From contig CANQSE010000043.1 of NCBI GenBank assembly GCA_947626405.1, positions 1 to 11,165 on the forward strand: DNA of 11,165 nucleotides. The letters run 5' to 3'. Shown in pieces: positions 1 through 7,767 of this stretch. The DNA is from an uncultured Acetatifactor sp. (GTDB taxonomy: Bacteria; Bacillota; Clostridia; Lachnospirales; Lachnospiraceae). Below the pieces are notes generated by a model. It was not told the DNA's origin and searched no databases. It saw nothing but the letters and a program-made list of their open reading frames with translations. Within the stretch, counting starts at the first letter, position 1. The number at the start of each line of letters is the position of its first letter. A program made the position numbers and the translations under genes.

Positions 1-927
1 GCTAACGAAAAGACAGATTATTACAGTGTAAACTCAGACTTTTCAGGTTCAAGGACCATGCTTGCAGGCAGTCAGGAGGTTGTTGAATTTCGATCAAATT
101 CCGCGGTACGTATCTGGTGCAATAACCAGACCTCAGATTTTGCCCCCCACTGGCACACGGCGCTTGAAATCATCATGCCGGCCGAAAACTGGTACGACGC
201 CGTAGTCTGCGACGTTTCCTACCACATTATGCCGGGAGAGATCCTGATTATTCCTCCCTGCGACCTGCATTCACTGAAAGCTCCCGAATCAGGCACGCGA
301 TTTATATATATAATCGACATTACCTCTATAGCAAAGCTGCACGGATTCGCTGGAATACAGGCTCTCCTTACCTCTCCCCTGCACATCACCAAATCCTCCT
401 ATCCGCATATATACAATGATGTATGCTCCCTGCTGGTACAGATAAGAAACGAATATTTTTATAAAAACGACTTCGCCGAGCTGACTATATTTTCCCTGCT
501 TCTCAATATGTTTGTCAAGCTTGGCGTAAATCACTTAAACAGCGTAAGTCTCTTTCCAAACACACGGCTGTACAAGCAAAAGGAATATATCAACAAATTC
601 AACGATGTGCTCGAATACATTGACACTCACTACATGGAAAACTTTACCCTCGACGACGTGGCGTCTGCCGTCGGCTTCAGCAAGTACCATTTCTCCAGGC
701 TCTTTAAGCAGTACACCGGATGCAGCTTCTGTACGTATATCTGCCGCTGCAGGATCAAGGTGGCCGAGGAGCTTCTTACCCAGCCAAACCTCTCCATAAC
801 GGAAATCGCAATGCAGTCAGGCTTTCCGAGCATTTCAACCTTCAATCGGGTCTTCCGTCAGCAGAAAAACTGTTCGCCATCCGAGTACCGAGAGAAAAAC
901 CACCGCTATCTCAGGAGGGCAACCTGA
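1..927 (+). CDS. AraC-family transcriptional regulator (5' end probably outside window)
   Basis: This is a cytoplasmic DNA-binding activator or repressor with an N-terminal cupin-like ligand domain and a C-terminal AraC/XylS domain. Numbering from the ATG at 58, the cupin part covers about residues 28-90, with H31, H33 and H71 in the usual His-x-His and PPxxLH places. The DNA-binding domain covers about 182-283. Its first helix-turn-helix is near 197-216 (LDDVASAVGFSKYHFSRLFK) and its second near 246-267, followed by the family signature SPSEYR. The frame has no stop between base 1 and the ATG at 58. That ATG has only an AAGGA two bases upstream, too close for normal use, so the true start is probably beyond the left edge; 58 is the fallback (289 aa). 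Regulators of this type usually sense sugars or other small ligands. It converges on the ABC exporter genes, so its target is probably elsewhere. The family call is secure; ligand and target are unknown. Confidence 0.9.
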   Translation, partial: ANEKTDYYSVNSDFSGSRTMLAGSQEVVEFRSNSAVRIWCNNQTSDFAPHWHTALEIIMPAENWYDAVVCDVSYHIMPGEILIIPPCDLHSLKAPESGTRFIYIIDITSIAKLHGFAGIQALLTSPLHITKSSYPHIYNDVCSLLVQIRNEYFYKNDFAELTIFSLLLNMFVKLGVNHLNSVSLFPNTRLYKQKEYINKFNDVLEYIDTHYMENFTLDDVASAVGFSKYHFSRLFKQYTGCSFCTYICRCRIKVAEELLTQPNLSITEIAMQSGFPSISTFNRVFRQQKNCSPSEYREKNHRYLRRAT

Positions 928-940
928 CATCGATGTCGCT

Positions 941-1100
941 TTTCCCTGCTTACCCGTGTTGCAGTTAATTGACCTCTCAGTGTTCCTTTGCTTACCGGAT
1001 TCCTTTCCCCTGCTTACCCGGGCTGCAGTAACCTGACCTCTCAGTATTCCTTTGCTTACTGGATTCCTTTCCCCTGCTTACCCGTGTTGCAGTTATCTGA
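941..1100. repeat. 64-bp direct tandem repeat, about 2.5 copies
   Basis: The motif CCCTGCTTACCCG starts at 944, 1008 and 1072, an exact period of 64. Copy 1 (944-1007) and copy 2 (1008-1071) differ at 7 of 64 positions with no indels. The third copy is partial (1072-1100) and matches copy 1 at 27 of 29 positions. Each unit also carries a diverged inner echo, TTGCTTACYGG, about 40 bp after the main motif. The array fills most of the gap between the convergent AraC and ATPase genes. Since 64 is not a multiple of 3, repeat copies would shift any reading frame, so the array is unlikely to be coding. No stem followed by a T-run was found in it. It may be a minisatellite or the remnant of a small element. 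Confidence 0.85.
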
Positions 1101-1115
1101 TTTCCCTGTAGACCT

Positions 1116-2057
1116 TTACTTTGACTTCCCTTTACCTTCTGCGTGTTCCTTTTCTTCCTTCTCTTTTGCTTCCTTCTCCTGAGGGTTGCTTATAACGACC
1201 TTGCCGTCGTGGACGCCCACGCTGACCTTGTTTCCCTTTAATCCGATGGCTTCAAGCAGCTCCGCCGGTATCTGCACGCGGCCGGCCCTGTCCACAATCG
1301 CGTATTCCTCCTGGGTGTCTTCCTTCCTCCAGTCTATGGAGCTCTCCTTTAAACGATCCGCATAAATCTCCTTCAGGACCCTCTCGCTGCTTATCTTTCC
1401 GTCGCGTATTGCGACCACACGTTTAACCTTTTTTGAAAGCGCCACATCGTGAGTGACTATCAAAACGGTCTGACCGCCCTTGTTAAGCTCGGTAAAAACA
1501 TCAAAAATATAATCCGCCGTCCTCGTGTCAACGCTTCCCGTCGGCTCATCCGCCAAAAGAAGCTTTGGCGAGTTTGCAAGCGCGATGGCTATGGCGACAC
1601 GCTGCTGTTCGCCTCCCGAGAGCATGTTCATACGGCTGTGCTTCTTTGCGCCCATTCCGACCTGCTCGAGAAGCTCCATTGCCTTTGCCCTGCGCTTGTG
1701 CGTACCGGAAAGGCACATGGGGAGCATCACATTCTCGATTGCCGAAAGGTAAGGGAGAAGGTTGCGCCCGTTGTTCTGCCAGACAAAACCCACCGTGTCC
1801 CTTTTATAGCGCACAAGCTCTCCCTCCGTCATGCGAAAGAGATTTTTCCCTCCCACGTGCAGCGAGCCCGCGCTCGGCTTGTCAAGTCCGCCTATCATAT
1901 TCAGGAAGGTTGACTTTCCGCTGCCGCTGTTTCCGATGATTGCGGTCAGCTCTCCCTCCTCAACCTCCAGATCAAGTCCCTGCAGCGCGAGCACCTCCGT
2001 CTGTTTCGACTTATAAATCTTCACAAGCCCGTCGGCTTTTATCATCGTCTCAGGCAT
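1116..2057 (-). CDS. ABC transporter ATPase (FtsE/LolD/MacB type) with C-terminal SpoVT/AbrB-like domain
   Basis: This is the second nucleotide-binding subunit of the exporter, 313 aa and cytoplasmic. Visible motifs are an A-loop Tyr near 15, Walker [10 protein letters not shown] at 42-50, Q-loop Gln94, signature LSGGE at 146-150, Walker B LLLADEPT at 166-173, D-loop SVD at 175-177 and H-loop His203, so it should be able to hydrolyse ATP. Normal members end near residue 230. This one continues into about 40 residues (252-290) that fit the AbrB/SpoVT swapped-hairpin pattern, with core [18 protein letters not shown], and ends in a Lys/Glu-rich tail (293-313). The start at 2057 is preferred over a longer in-frame ATG at 2096 because AGGAGG lies six bases upstream. 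It overlaps the preceding ATPase gene by 8 nt (ATGCCTGA), implying translational coupling. It is the last gene of the set. The ABC call is secure; the AbrB-like call rests on motif reading. Confidence 0.93.
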   Translation of the reverse strand: MPETMIKADGLVKIYKSKQTEVLALQGLDLEVEEGELTAIIGNSGSGKSTFLNMIGGLDKPSAGSLHVGGKNLFRMTEGELVRYKRDTVGFVWQNNGRNLLPYLSAIENVMLPMCLSGTHKRRAKAMELLEQVGMGAKKHSRMNMLSGGEQQRVAIAIALANSPKLLLADEPTGSVDTRTADYIFDVFTELNKGGQTVLIVTHDVALSKKVKRVVAIRDGKISSERVLKEIYADRLKESSIDWRKEDTQEEYAIVDRAGRVQIPAELLEAIGLKGNKVSVGVHDGKVVISNPQEKEAKEKEEKEHAEGKGKSK

Positions 2058-2751
2058 CTGCTTCCTCCTGTGGGAGCTTACGCTCTCCGTTTTCAAGCTC
2101 TATCATCATGTCTCCCGCGTCCATCAGCCCCACGTCGTGGGTAGTCATCAGGATCGTGAGTCCCTCCGTGCGGGTCAGCTCCTTGAACAGTCTCACCGCC
2201 TCTGCTGCCGTGGCGCTGTCAAGCTCCGCGGTGGGCTCGTCGGCAAGAATCAGCTTCGGTCTGTGGGCAATCGCCTTTGCAATGGCGGTTCTCTGCTGCT
2301 CGCCGCCCGACATCTCCGCCGGCATATGGTTGAGACGGTTTCCAAGGCCCACAAGCTTAAGACATTCCTCCGCTCTCCTGCGGCGCTCCTTTGCCGACTT
2401 TATCCCCGCAAGACGCATGGAAAACTCCACGTTCTGGAGCGCGTTCATGGTTGGTATCAGCGAGACGGCCTGAAATACGAAGCCCATCTCCTCCCTGCGC
2501 ATCCTCTCACGCTCCCTCTGCGAAAGCTTCCATATATCCCTTCCGTTGAGCCGTATTGTTCCGCTGCTCGGACAGTCAAGCCCGCCGATGATGTTCATCA
2601 GCGTCGTCTTGCCTGAACCCGACCGCCCCTTCAATATTGTCAGGCTCCCCTGCGGCACCTGCGCGTTTATATCCTTAAGAGCCTGAAACTCTCCGCCGGC
2701 CACCGGAAATTTCCTGTCAACGTGGCTTATGTCAATCATTATATTATCCAT
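2050..2751 (-). CDS. ABC transporter ATPase (FtsE/LolD/MacB type)
   Basis: This is the first nucleotide-binding subunit of the exporter, 233 aa, a normal length for the family. Motifs are A-loop Phe15, Walker A GRSGSGKTT at 42-50, Q-loop Gln94, signature MSGGE at 147-151, Walker B LILADEPT at 167-174, D-loop ELD at 176-178 and H-loop His205. The two ATPases share the family layout but clearly differ in sequence, and both keep all catalytic residues. This fits a heterodimeric NBD pair under one double-length permease, though homodimers cannot be excluded. The start at 2751 is chosen because AAGGAG lies six bases upstream. A longer frame from a TTG at 2802 would overlap the permease gene by 14 nt and add 17 residues not typical of the family. 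The gene begins 37 nt after the permease stop. Confidence 0.95.
   Translation of the reverse strand: MDNIMIDISHVDRKFPVAGGEFQALKDINAQVPQGSLTILKGRSGSGKTTLMNIIGGLDCPSSGTIRLNGRDIWKLSQRERERMRREEMGFVFQAVSLIPTMNALQNVEFSMRLAGIKSAKERRRRAEECLKLVGLGNRLNHMPAEMSGGEQQRTAIAKAIAHRPKLILADEPTAELDSATAAEAVRLFKELTRTEGLTILMTTHDVGLMDAGDMMIELENGERKLPQEEADA
2064..2069 (-). promoter_or_regulatory. Ribosome binding site for the ATPase-AbrB gene
   Basis: A perfect AGGAGG on the minus strand ends six bases before the ATG at 2057. It lies inside the 3' end of the upstream ATPase gene. It decides the start at 2057 over the in-frame ATG at 2096. Confidence 0.8.
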
Positions 2752-2757
2752 CGAAAA

Positions 2758-2763
2758 CTCCTT
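2758..2763 (-). promoter_or_regulatory. Ribosome binding site for the first ATPase gene
   Basis: AAGGAG on the minus strand lies six bases before the ATG at 2751, in the short gap after the permease stop. It supports this start over the upstream TTG at 2802. Confidence 0.8.
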
Positions 2764-2788
2764 ACCGCCATTTGCACCGCTTCCGGCA

Positions 2789-5614
2789 TTATTCTTCTCC
2801 AAGCTTAAGTGCCTTGGTTACATTCATCTTAAAGATCAGAAGTATCAGCACCGCCAGACACAGCACCATCGCTGCGGCGATCACAAGGTACAGCCGCTGC
2901 ATATCCTGAACGTTCATCACAAGCTGCATCGGAAGCGCCTGTCTCGCAGAGGCGTAAGCAAGCTGCAGGATCGGCACAAACATTACGGAAGTCAGCCAGC
3001 CGATGCCTATCCCCGCAAGGATTGAAAACACTCCGGAAAAGATCTGCTCGTTCATCAGCATGTGGAACAGCTCTCCCTTGTGCATACCGCTTGCCCTCAG
3101 TACGCCAAACACCATCTCCCTTGTGCGGATCGACATCACCCAGTATATGAGATATCCCACCGCGCACAGAAGAATGGTCACGAGAAATCCCATGGTAAGC
3201 ACTCCGTTTGTACCCTGAAGAAGCGGATCCTCCACGGTATCCTTCACATCCGCCGCCCTGTCAACGTACTTTGACACCGATATGTCGTTTTCTTCAAGCC
3301 ATGCGTACACATCCGAGGAATCATAGCCGTCTTTTAAGGTAAACCATATCTCATACGGCGTGACTCCCCATGCCTCGCGCAGCTCGTCGTAGTGCGCAAC
3401 CACAAGGTAGTTGTCAAAGACCGCACTCTGCCCCTCGGCGTTGCTTCCGATATATGAAGGCAGATATCCCGGGAAATATTCAAAGAAATCCACAATCGTT
3501 CCCGTGGCCTTGTTGCCGTCGCTGTCCTGATACGTGATCTCGTCCCCTACATCGTACCCGAGCTGCCTGCGGAAATTCTCGGACACCAGGATGCCGTTTT
3601 TCACAACGGCCATCTCGTTTAATAGCGTATAATAATGCTTGCCTAAAAGATCCTGGGAGACCCATGTGTTTGTTCCGAAATCCTTTGTGTGTATTCCCAG
3701 AAGCTGTACGTCTACCTGCGTTCCCTGATAAGCGCCGGCCGCCGTCACCTTCACGGTTGAGTTTTCATCGTTTATGACCCTTGTATAACTCTTTGCAAAG
3801 TCCGCGGATTCATATTTTGTATAGTCAGGCTCGCGGTACATGGGCGCATAGCTTACAGACGCGCCGTTTGTCGAGGAAGCGGCGCCGCCCTTTCTCCATA
3901 CCTCTTTGATTATGATTTCCGCTCCGTCGAGGTACTCCGCATTGTCGCGGGCGTTTTTAAGGATCGTTCTCGCAACGGTGGCGTGGTACATTCCAAGAGA
4001 CACCGTCAGGATTAAAAACAGCATGATAAACTGCTGCTTGCGCCCGTTTTTCATGTTCTCCATAAAGGAGGCGTAGCTTGCGGGACGCCAGAACTTCCGC
4101 CCAATCACATAAATCAGGCGGATTATGTACGGCTGCAGCCTGAGAAACAACAGCCCCATACCGACAATAAACAGTGATGAACTGACATAGAGCAGAGGGT
4201 CAAGCGACTCGCCCTCCAGCACGCTCATTGACAGCGACGCGGAGTTTCTGGAAAAATTATAATATCCGTACAGCGACACCGCGATCAGTATCACGTCGAG
4301 GAACAGCTTTTCCCACAGTCCCTTCTTTTTAAGCGCTTTTTTCTGCTTAAGCTTCACGATGGTCAGACGGCTGTGCTTTATTGCCGGAATTGTCATCACA
4401 AGGAGCGTCACCGCCATGGCCGCCAGCGTATAGATGAGAGCCTCGCTGCCAAATTCAAGAGTAAGCTCCCTTCCGTTTCCAAACTCCAGGAAATTGCTTG
4501 CCGCTCCGAGGATCCTGCTGAACACCGCCCCGAGCGGTACGCCGAGAACGCTTCCAAGCACGGAAAGCAGCGCGCACTGATAGAGATAGAGCCTGAATAT
4601 CTGACCGCCTGAGCTTCCCCTGCTCTTTATGACCGAAATCTCATTCTGCTCCGTTTCGTACATCTGTCCGGAGATCATAAACAGGAACGCGCCAAGAAGT
4701 ATGAGCACCGGTATCTGCAGAATGGTGAGCGTAGCCTCGATTCTGGCCTTTTTCACCATATATTCCTCTATGATGTCAATGTAGGGATATTTGTTGACAA
4801 TATTCCTGAACGGGCCCTCCTGGGCGAGGTATCTTGTCTCCCTCACAAGCTGCTCAAGCTGTCCGGCTTTTAAATTCTCATATTCAAACATGGGATAATA
4901 TGTACAGCTCAATGAAACCTTTTGTGAGTTTTCGTCTGTAAAAAGCTGTCTGAACAAATCTTCGTTCATCAGGCAGATGTTGGTCATCTCCTCCGGTTTG
5001 ACCTGCCAGTAAAAATCCCCCGTGTCAGAAGCGTCAAACACACCCTTCACGTACAGGCGAAGCGGTCCTCCGTCAGGCCCCTTAAACCTGCCGTAGACAA
5101 GTGTCTCACCCACCAGAAGCTGCTGGCTTACCATACACGCCTGGCTCACCACAATCTCCACGCATCCGTCCTGCGTAAGCCCGCTTTCAGAATACATCTC
5201 TCCGCTGAGCATATCGGCGTGCTCCGGCAGATTGGACAAAAAGCTCAGCTTCAGCGATATGTTTGAAGCGTCCGCCCTGTTTAACTCCGATACGGCCTCC
5301 GTTGCAGTCAGACTGTACATGGAGACAACTTCGCGCATCGTGACGCCGAGCTGGCCTTCCAGGCCGGATACCATATTTTCCACACGGCTCACCGTGGCCG
5401 AATCCGACGTCATGGCGGTGATGCCAAGCATCGTCTGCCACTGTCCCGTGCTTGCCGTCCGGTTTCTGAACTCGTCCTGCAGCATCCTGTCATACGCCGC
5501 CGCGCGGTACAGCGGAAAGCTCACCACCGTTGCGATCAACAGGGTGCTGCCAAGAAGCAGACACAGGTTGATCCATTTTTTATGCCATATTTTTTGCAGC
5601 ATTATCTTAAACAT
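2789..5614 (-). CDS. FtsX-like ABC transporter permease, two FtsX domains (ABC3/MacB-related)
   Basis: This is the membrane subunit of the exporter, 941 aa. Hydrophobic stretches suggest ten helices, at about 15-36, 297-318, 343-368, 390-412, 437-455, 475-495, 527-547, 803-826, 851-880 and 907-929. There are two FtsX domains, about 297-415 and 803-935. The second carries the typical post-helix motif TREMVFGVLRASGMHKGELF; the first has the weaker equivalent EISVIKSRGSSGGQIF. Two large extracytoplasmic regions of about 255 residues each (37-296 and 548-802) resemble the MacB-type periplasmic domain in position. The Lys-rich stretch 421-433 is predicted cytoplasmic. The start at 5614 has AAGGAA seven bases upstream and overlaps the preceding adaptor gene by 13 nt, which points to coupled translation. 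Because one chain holds both halves, it probably works as a single copy with two NBDs. MacB-like mechanotransmission or lipoprotein/peptide export are both possible; the substrate is not deducible. Confidence 0.92.
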   Translation of the reverse strand: MFKIMLQKIWHKKWINLCLLLGSTLLIATVVSFPLYRAAAYDRMLQDEFRNRTASTGQWQTMLGITAMTSDSATVSRVENMVSGLEGQLGVTMREVVSMYSLTATEAVSELNRADASNISLKLSFLSNLPEHADMLSGEMYSESGLTQDGCVEIVVSQACMVSQQLLVGETLVYGRFKGPDGGPLRLYVKGVFDASDTGDFYWQVKPEEMTNICLMNEDLFRQLFTDENSQKVSLSCTYYPMFEYENLKAGQLEQLVRETRYLAQEGPFRNIVNKYPYIDIIEEYMVKKARIEATLTILQIPVLILLGAFLFMISGQMYETEQNEISVIKSRGSSGGQIFRLYLYQCALLSVLGSVLGVPLGAVFSRILGAASNFLEFGNGRELTLEFGSEALIYTLAAMAVTLLVMTIPAIKHSRLTIVKLKQKKALKKKGLWEKLFLDVILIAVSLYGYYNFSRNSASLSMSVLEGESLDPLLYVSSSLFIVGMGLLFLRLQPYIIRLIYVIGRKFWRPASYASFMENMKNGRKQQFIMLFLILTVSLGMYHATVARTILKNARDNAEYLDGAEIIIKEVWRKGGAASSTNGASVSYAPMYREPDYTKYESADFAKSYTRVINDENSTVKVTAAGAYQGTQVDVQLLGIHTKDFGTNTWVSQDLLGKHYYTLLNEMAVVKNGILVSENFRRQLGYDVGDEITYQDSDGNKATGTIVDFFEYFPGYLPSYIGSNAEGQSAVFDNYLVVAHYDELREAWGVTPYEIWFTLKDGYDSSDVYAWLEENDISVSKYVDRAADVKDTVEDPLLQGTNGVLTMGFLVTILLCAVGYLIYWVMSIRTREMVFGVLRASGMHKGELFHMLMNEQIFSGVFSILAGIGIGWLTSVMFVPILQLAYASARQALPMQLVMNVQDMQRLYLVIAAAMVLCLAVLILLIFKMNVTKALKLGEE

Positions 5615-7767
5615 ATTTCCATTCCTTCCGAAAGTCCCTCAACCACCCAGTAATATCTGTTATCCGAGCCGCCCGCCACAAAGCTCTGGCTCACGACGCT
5701 GCCGTCCGGCTGCACTATGTCCACATAAGTGCCTCCCGATTTTAAGGACACGGCTTCCTTAGGCACAAGGACCACGTTTGACACGCTTCTTACCTTTCCA
5801 CTTACATTGAAGGATCTTCTGTTCCAGAATCCGCCCGTAAACATTGCGTTAAACGCCATCTCAGGAATTGCCTGCGCCGGAACTGATATAAGCACCGACG
5901 ACGAAGCCTCCCTTAAAGGTCCGCTTAAGCTTCTCTGGTTCAGCGTAAGCACCGTTCCCTGAACGGTTTTGTCCGTTCCGAACGCGGAATACGTAACGTC
6001 GAGAACGTCACCGTAATTCAACTGATGGTTCTCGTCTTCCACGACGACATAGCTTCTTGTCTGGTCGGCAAGGATACATACAAGAGCGTCAGAGCGGATA
6101 AGCTCCTCCTCCTCATAGGGCTCGGGACTCAGCACAACTCCGTCGATCGGCGACAGGATCTCGGTCACGGCTGCGTCATCCTCCATGTCCTTTATCTGCT
6201 TTTCAAGATCCGCTATGGTCTCAAGCATATCCTCTATCGCCTTTTCGTTTTTCTCCTCGCCGTCCTTCTTAAGATCCTCAAGCCGCTCTCTTTGCCTCTG
6301 CAGGTTCCTGGTAAGTCTCGCATATGCGACGTCGTCCGCGACGACCCTTATCCTGGCCAGGACCTCTCCCTTTTTCACCTGCTGGTAAAGCGTCAGCTCA
6401 TATTCCGTAATGTAACAGGTTCCGTATTTCACGGGATTTGTCACGCTGATTGTATCGGGATAATAAAGATATCCGGTCGAGGAAAAGCCGTAGCTTATCG
6501 TGCCGCGCCCGAGCACCACTGTCTCATCGCCTGCCTGCTCGACAGAATCCGTCCTGACTCTGTCGCCCTCGCTCAAGCCGGAGACAATTTCCACGTAGGC
6601 ATCGTCCCTGAAGCCTGTCTTTACAGGGGTGTAGACGCTCTCGCCGTCCTTCTCGACATAGACATAATAGCTCAACCCTTCCGAGTGGATCGCGCTGGTT
6701 GAAACGCTGAGCACCTGTTCCCTCTTTCCTGACACAACCACGATGGTACAGTATGTTCCGACAGGTATATCCGGAACCTGATCCTTAAAATAGAATGTGG
6801 TGTAAACCGTTCCGTCGCGTTTCTGGATCCTTGCGTATTCGTCCGCGTCCATAGGCTCATATTCCACCTCGAAACGAACTCCGTCTATCAGCGCATATAC
6901 ATCCTTTGCCGCCCTTATCGCGGACGCGCTCACAAACTCGCTCCGGATAAGCTTTCTGTCCAGATCTCCCACCGCCATCACCGGTACGTCCTCGGCTATA
7001 TAGTCGCCTGAGTTAAAAAACTGAAGCGCCATCACTTCTCCCGCCATCCCGGACAGCAGCTTACTTTGGCTGCGCTGTTTCTTAAGGTATTCAAGCCTTG
7101 AAAGATTGTATTCGTGATCCATCTCATAGAGCTCGGTCCGCTGGCGCATGTTTTCCTTCTGCTCCAGAAGCGACTGCAGGTTGCGATGGTAAATCCCGTC
7201 CCAGTAGTTATAATCCCTGAGCCAGGACTCATACTCGGGATTGGGCTCCTGCGTCACGGTGCCGTCCTCCTGAGTCGTCTCCACGGTCTCCTCCGGCTTC
7301 TGCTCCTCAAAATTTTTAAGCACCTGGGAATACTGTGCGTCGTCGTCATTAAGATCGTAGAGCGTCTCGTCCGCCTCAGACATGTATTCGGCATAGCTTT
7401 CCTCCATATCCGCAATGGATTTCTCCAAATCCTCTATCTGCTGGTCGATGCTCTGCGTGTCGGTGTCGATAAGGCCCCCTCCGCGCGCGACATGCTCCCC
7501 GGGATATGTAGCGTAGTCCATAAACCTCTGCCCCGACTCGAAGGAATATTCCTCCACATATGGGCTTACGCTCGCGGGATAGGTCGTGATACTGTACATG
7601 TTCCTCAAAGCCGCCGTCTCGTATATCGCGGACACGCCCACGGGCTCCAGAAGCTCCACAGTCTCCGGCCCCGCCTCGGTCTCCGTTTTGCCGCAGCCGG
7701 CGCACGATACCGCAAGAGATCCAAGGAGAATCAAAGCAAACAGCCTGTTTTTCATTCCAATTCTCAT
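5602..7767 (-). CDS. Double HlyD/MacA-like membrane fusion lipoprotein
   Basis: This is a predicted lipid-anchored extracytoplasmic adaptor of 721 aa, about twice the usual 350-450. An N-terminal signal (MKNRLFALILLG from residue 5) leads to Cys22 (LAVSC), the better lipobox; Cys25 is an alternative. Two adaptor modules follow. Module 1 has a lipoyl-type half near 70-102, a helical hairpin of about 105-235 with an acidic, Pro-containing tip near 155-190, the second lipoyl half near 236-271, a barrel region, and a terminal part ending VSGLSEGDRV at 395-404. Module 2 has a lipoyl half near 430-475, a coiled coil of about 482-532, the second half SPIDGVVLSPEP at 539-550, a barrel, and a terminal part ending VEGLSEG near 709-715. 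The recurrence of GLSEG marks the module ends. The start at 7767 forms ATGA with the previous stop, so translation is probably coupled; its GAGG is ten bases off. An ATG at 7755 is an alternative. Confidence 0.88.
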   Translation of the reverse strand: MRIGMKNRLFALILLGSLAVSCAGCGKTETEAGPETVELLEPVGVSAIYETAALRNMYSITTYPASVSPYVEEYSFESGQRFMDYATYPGEHVARGGGLIDTDTQSIDQQIEDLEKSIADMEESYAEYMSEADETLYDLNDDDAQYSQVLKNFEEQKPEETVETTQEDGTVTQEPNPEYESWLRDYNYWDGIYHRNLQSLLEQKENMRQRTELYEMDHEYNLSRLEYLKKQRSQSKLLSGMAGEVMALQFFNSGDYIAEDVPVMAVGDLDRKLIRSEFVSASAIRAAKDVYALIDGVRFEVEYEPMDADEYARIQKRDGTVYTTFYFKDQVPDIPVGTYCTIVVVSGKREQVLSVSTSAIHSEGLSYYVYVEKDGESVYTPVKTGFRDDAYVEIVSGLSEGDRVRTDSVEQAGDETVVLGRGTISYGFSSTGYLYYPDTISVTNPVKYGTCYITEYELTLYQQVKKGEVLARIRVVADDVAYARLTRNLQRQRERLEDLKKDGEEKNEKAIEDMLETIADLEKQIKDMEDDAAVTEILSPIDGVVLSPEPYEEEELIRSDALVCILADQTRSYVVVEDENHQLNYGDVLDVTYSAFGTDKTVQGTVLTLNQRSLSGPLREASSSVLISVPAQAIPEMAFNAMFTGGFWNRRSFNVSGKVRSVSNVVLVPKEAVSLKSGGTYVDIVQPDGSVVSQSFVAGGSDNRYYWVVEGLSEGMEICLR
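5622..5627 (-). promoter_or_regulatory. Ribosome binding site for the permease gene
   Basis: AAGGAA on the minus strand lies seven bases before the ATG at 5614, within the last codons of the adaptor gene. It supports initiation inside the 13-nt overlap. Confidence 0.65.

Noticed and set aside
988..1182. Small + strand open frame across the repeat array
   Set aside because: It overlaps the end of the ATPase gene, has no ribosome site, and the 64-bp period breaks frame, so it is unlikely to be coding.
1940..2473. Long + strand open frames opposite the operon (also 7114-7830, 8121-8807, 6025-6702)
   Set aside because: They are antisense to well-supported genes, with compositions typical of mirrored coding sequence and no family motifs.
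2752..2802. TTG start at 2802 for the first ATPase
   Set aside because: It overlaps the permease gene and lacks support; the ATG at 2751 has AAGGAG at ideal spacing and gives the normal family N-terminus.
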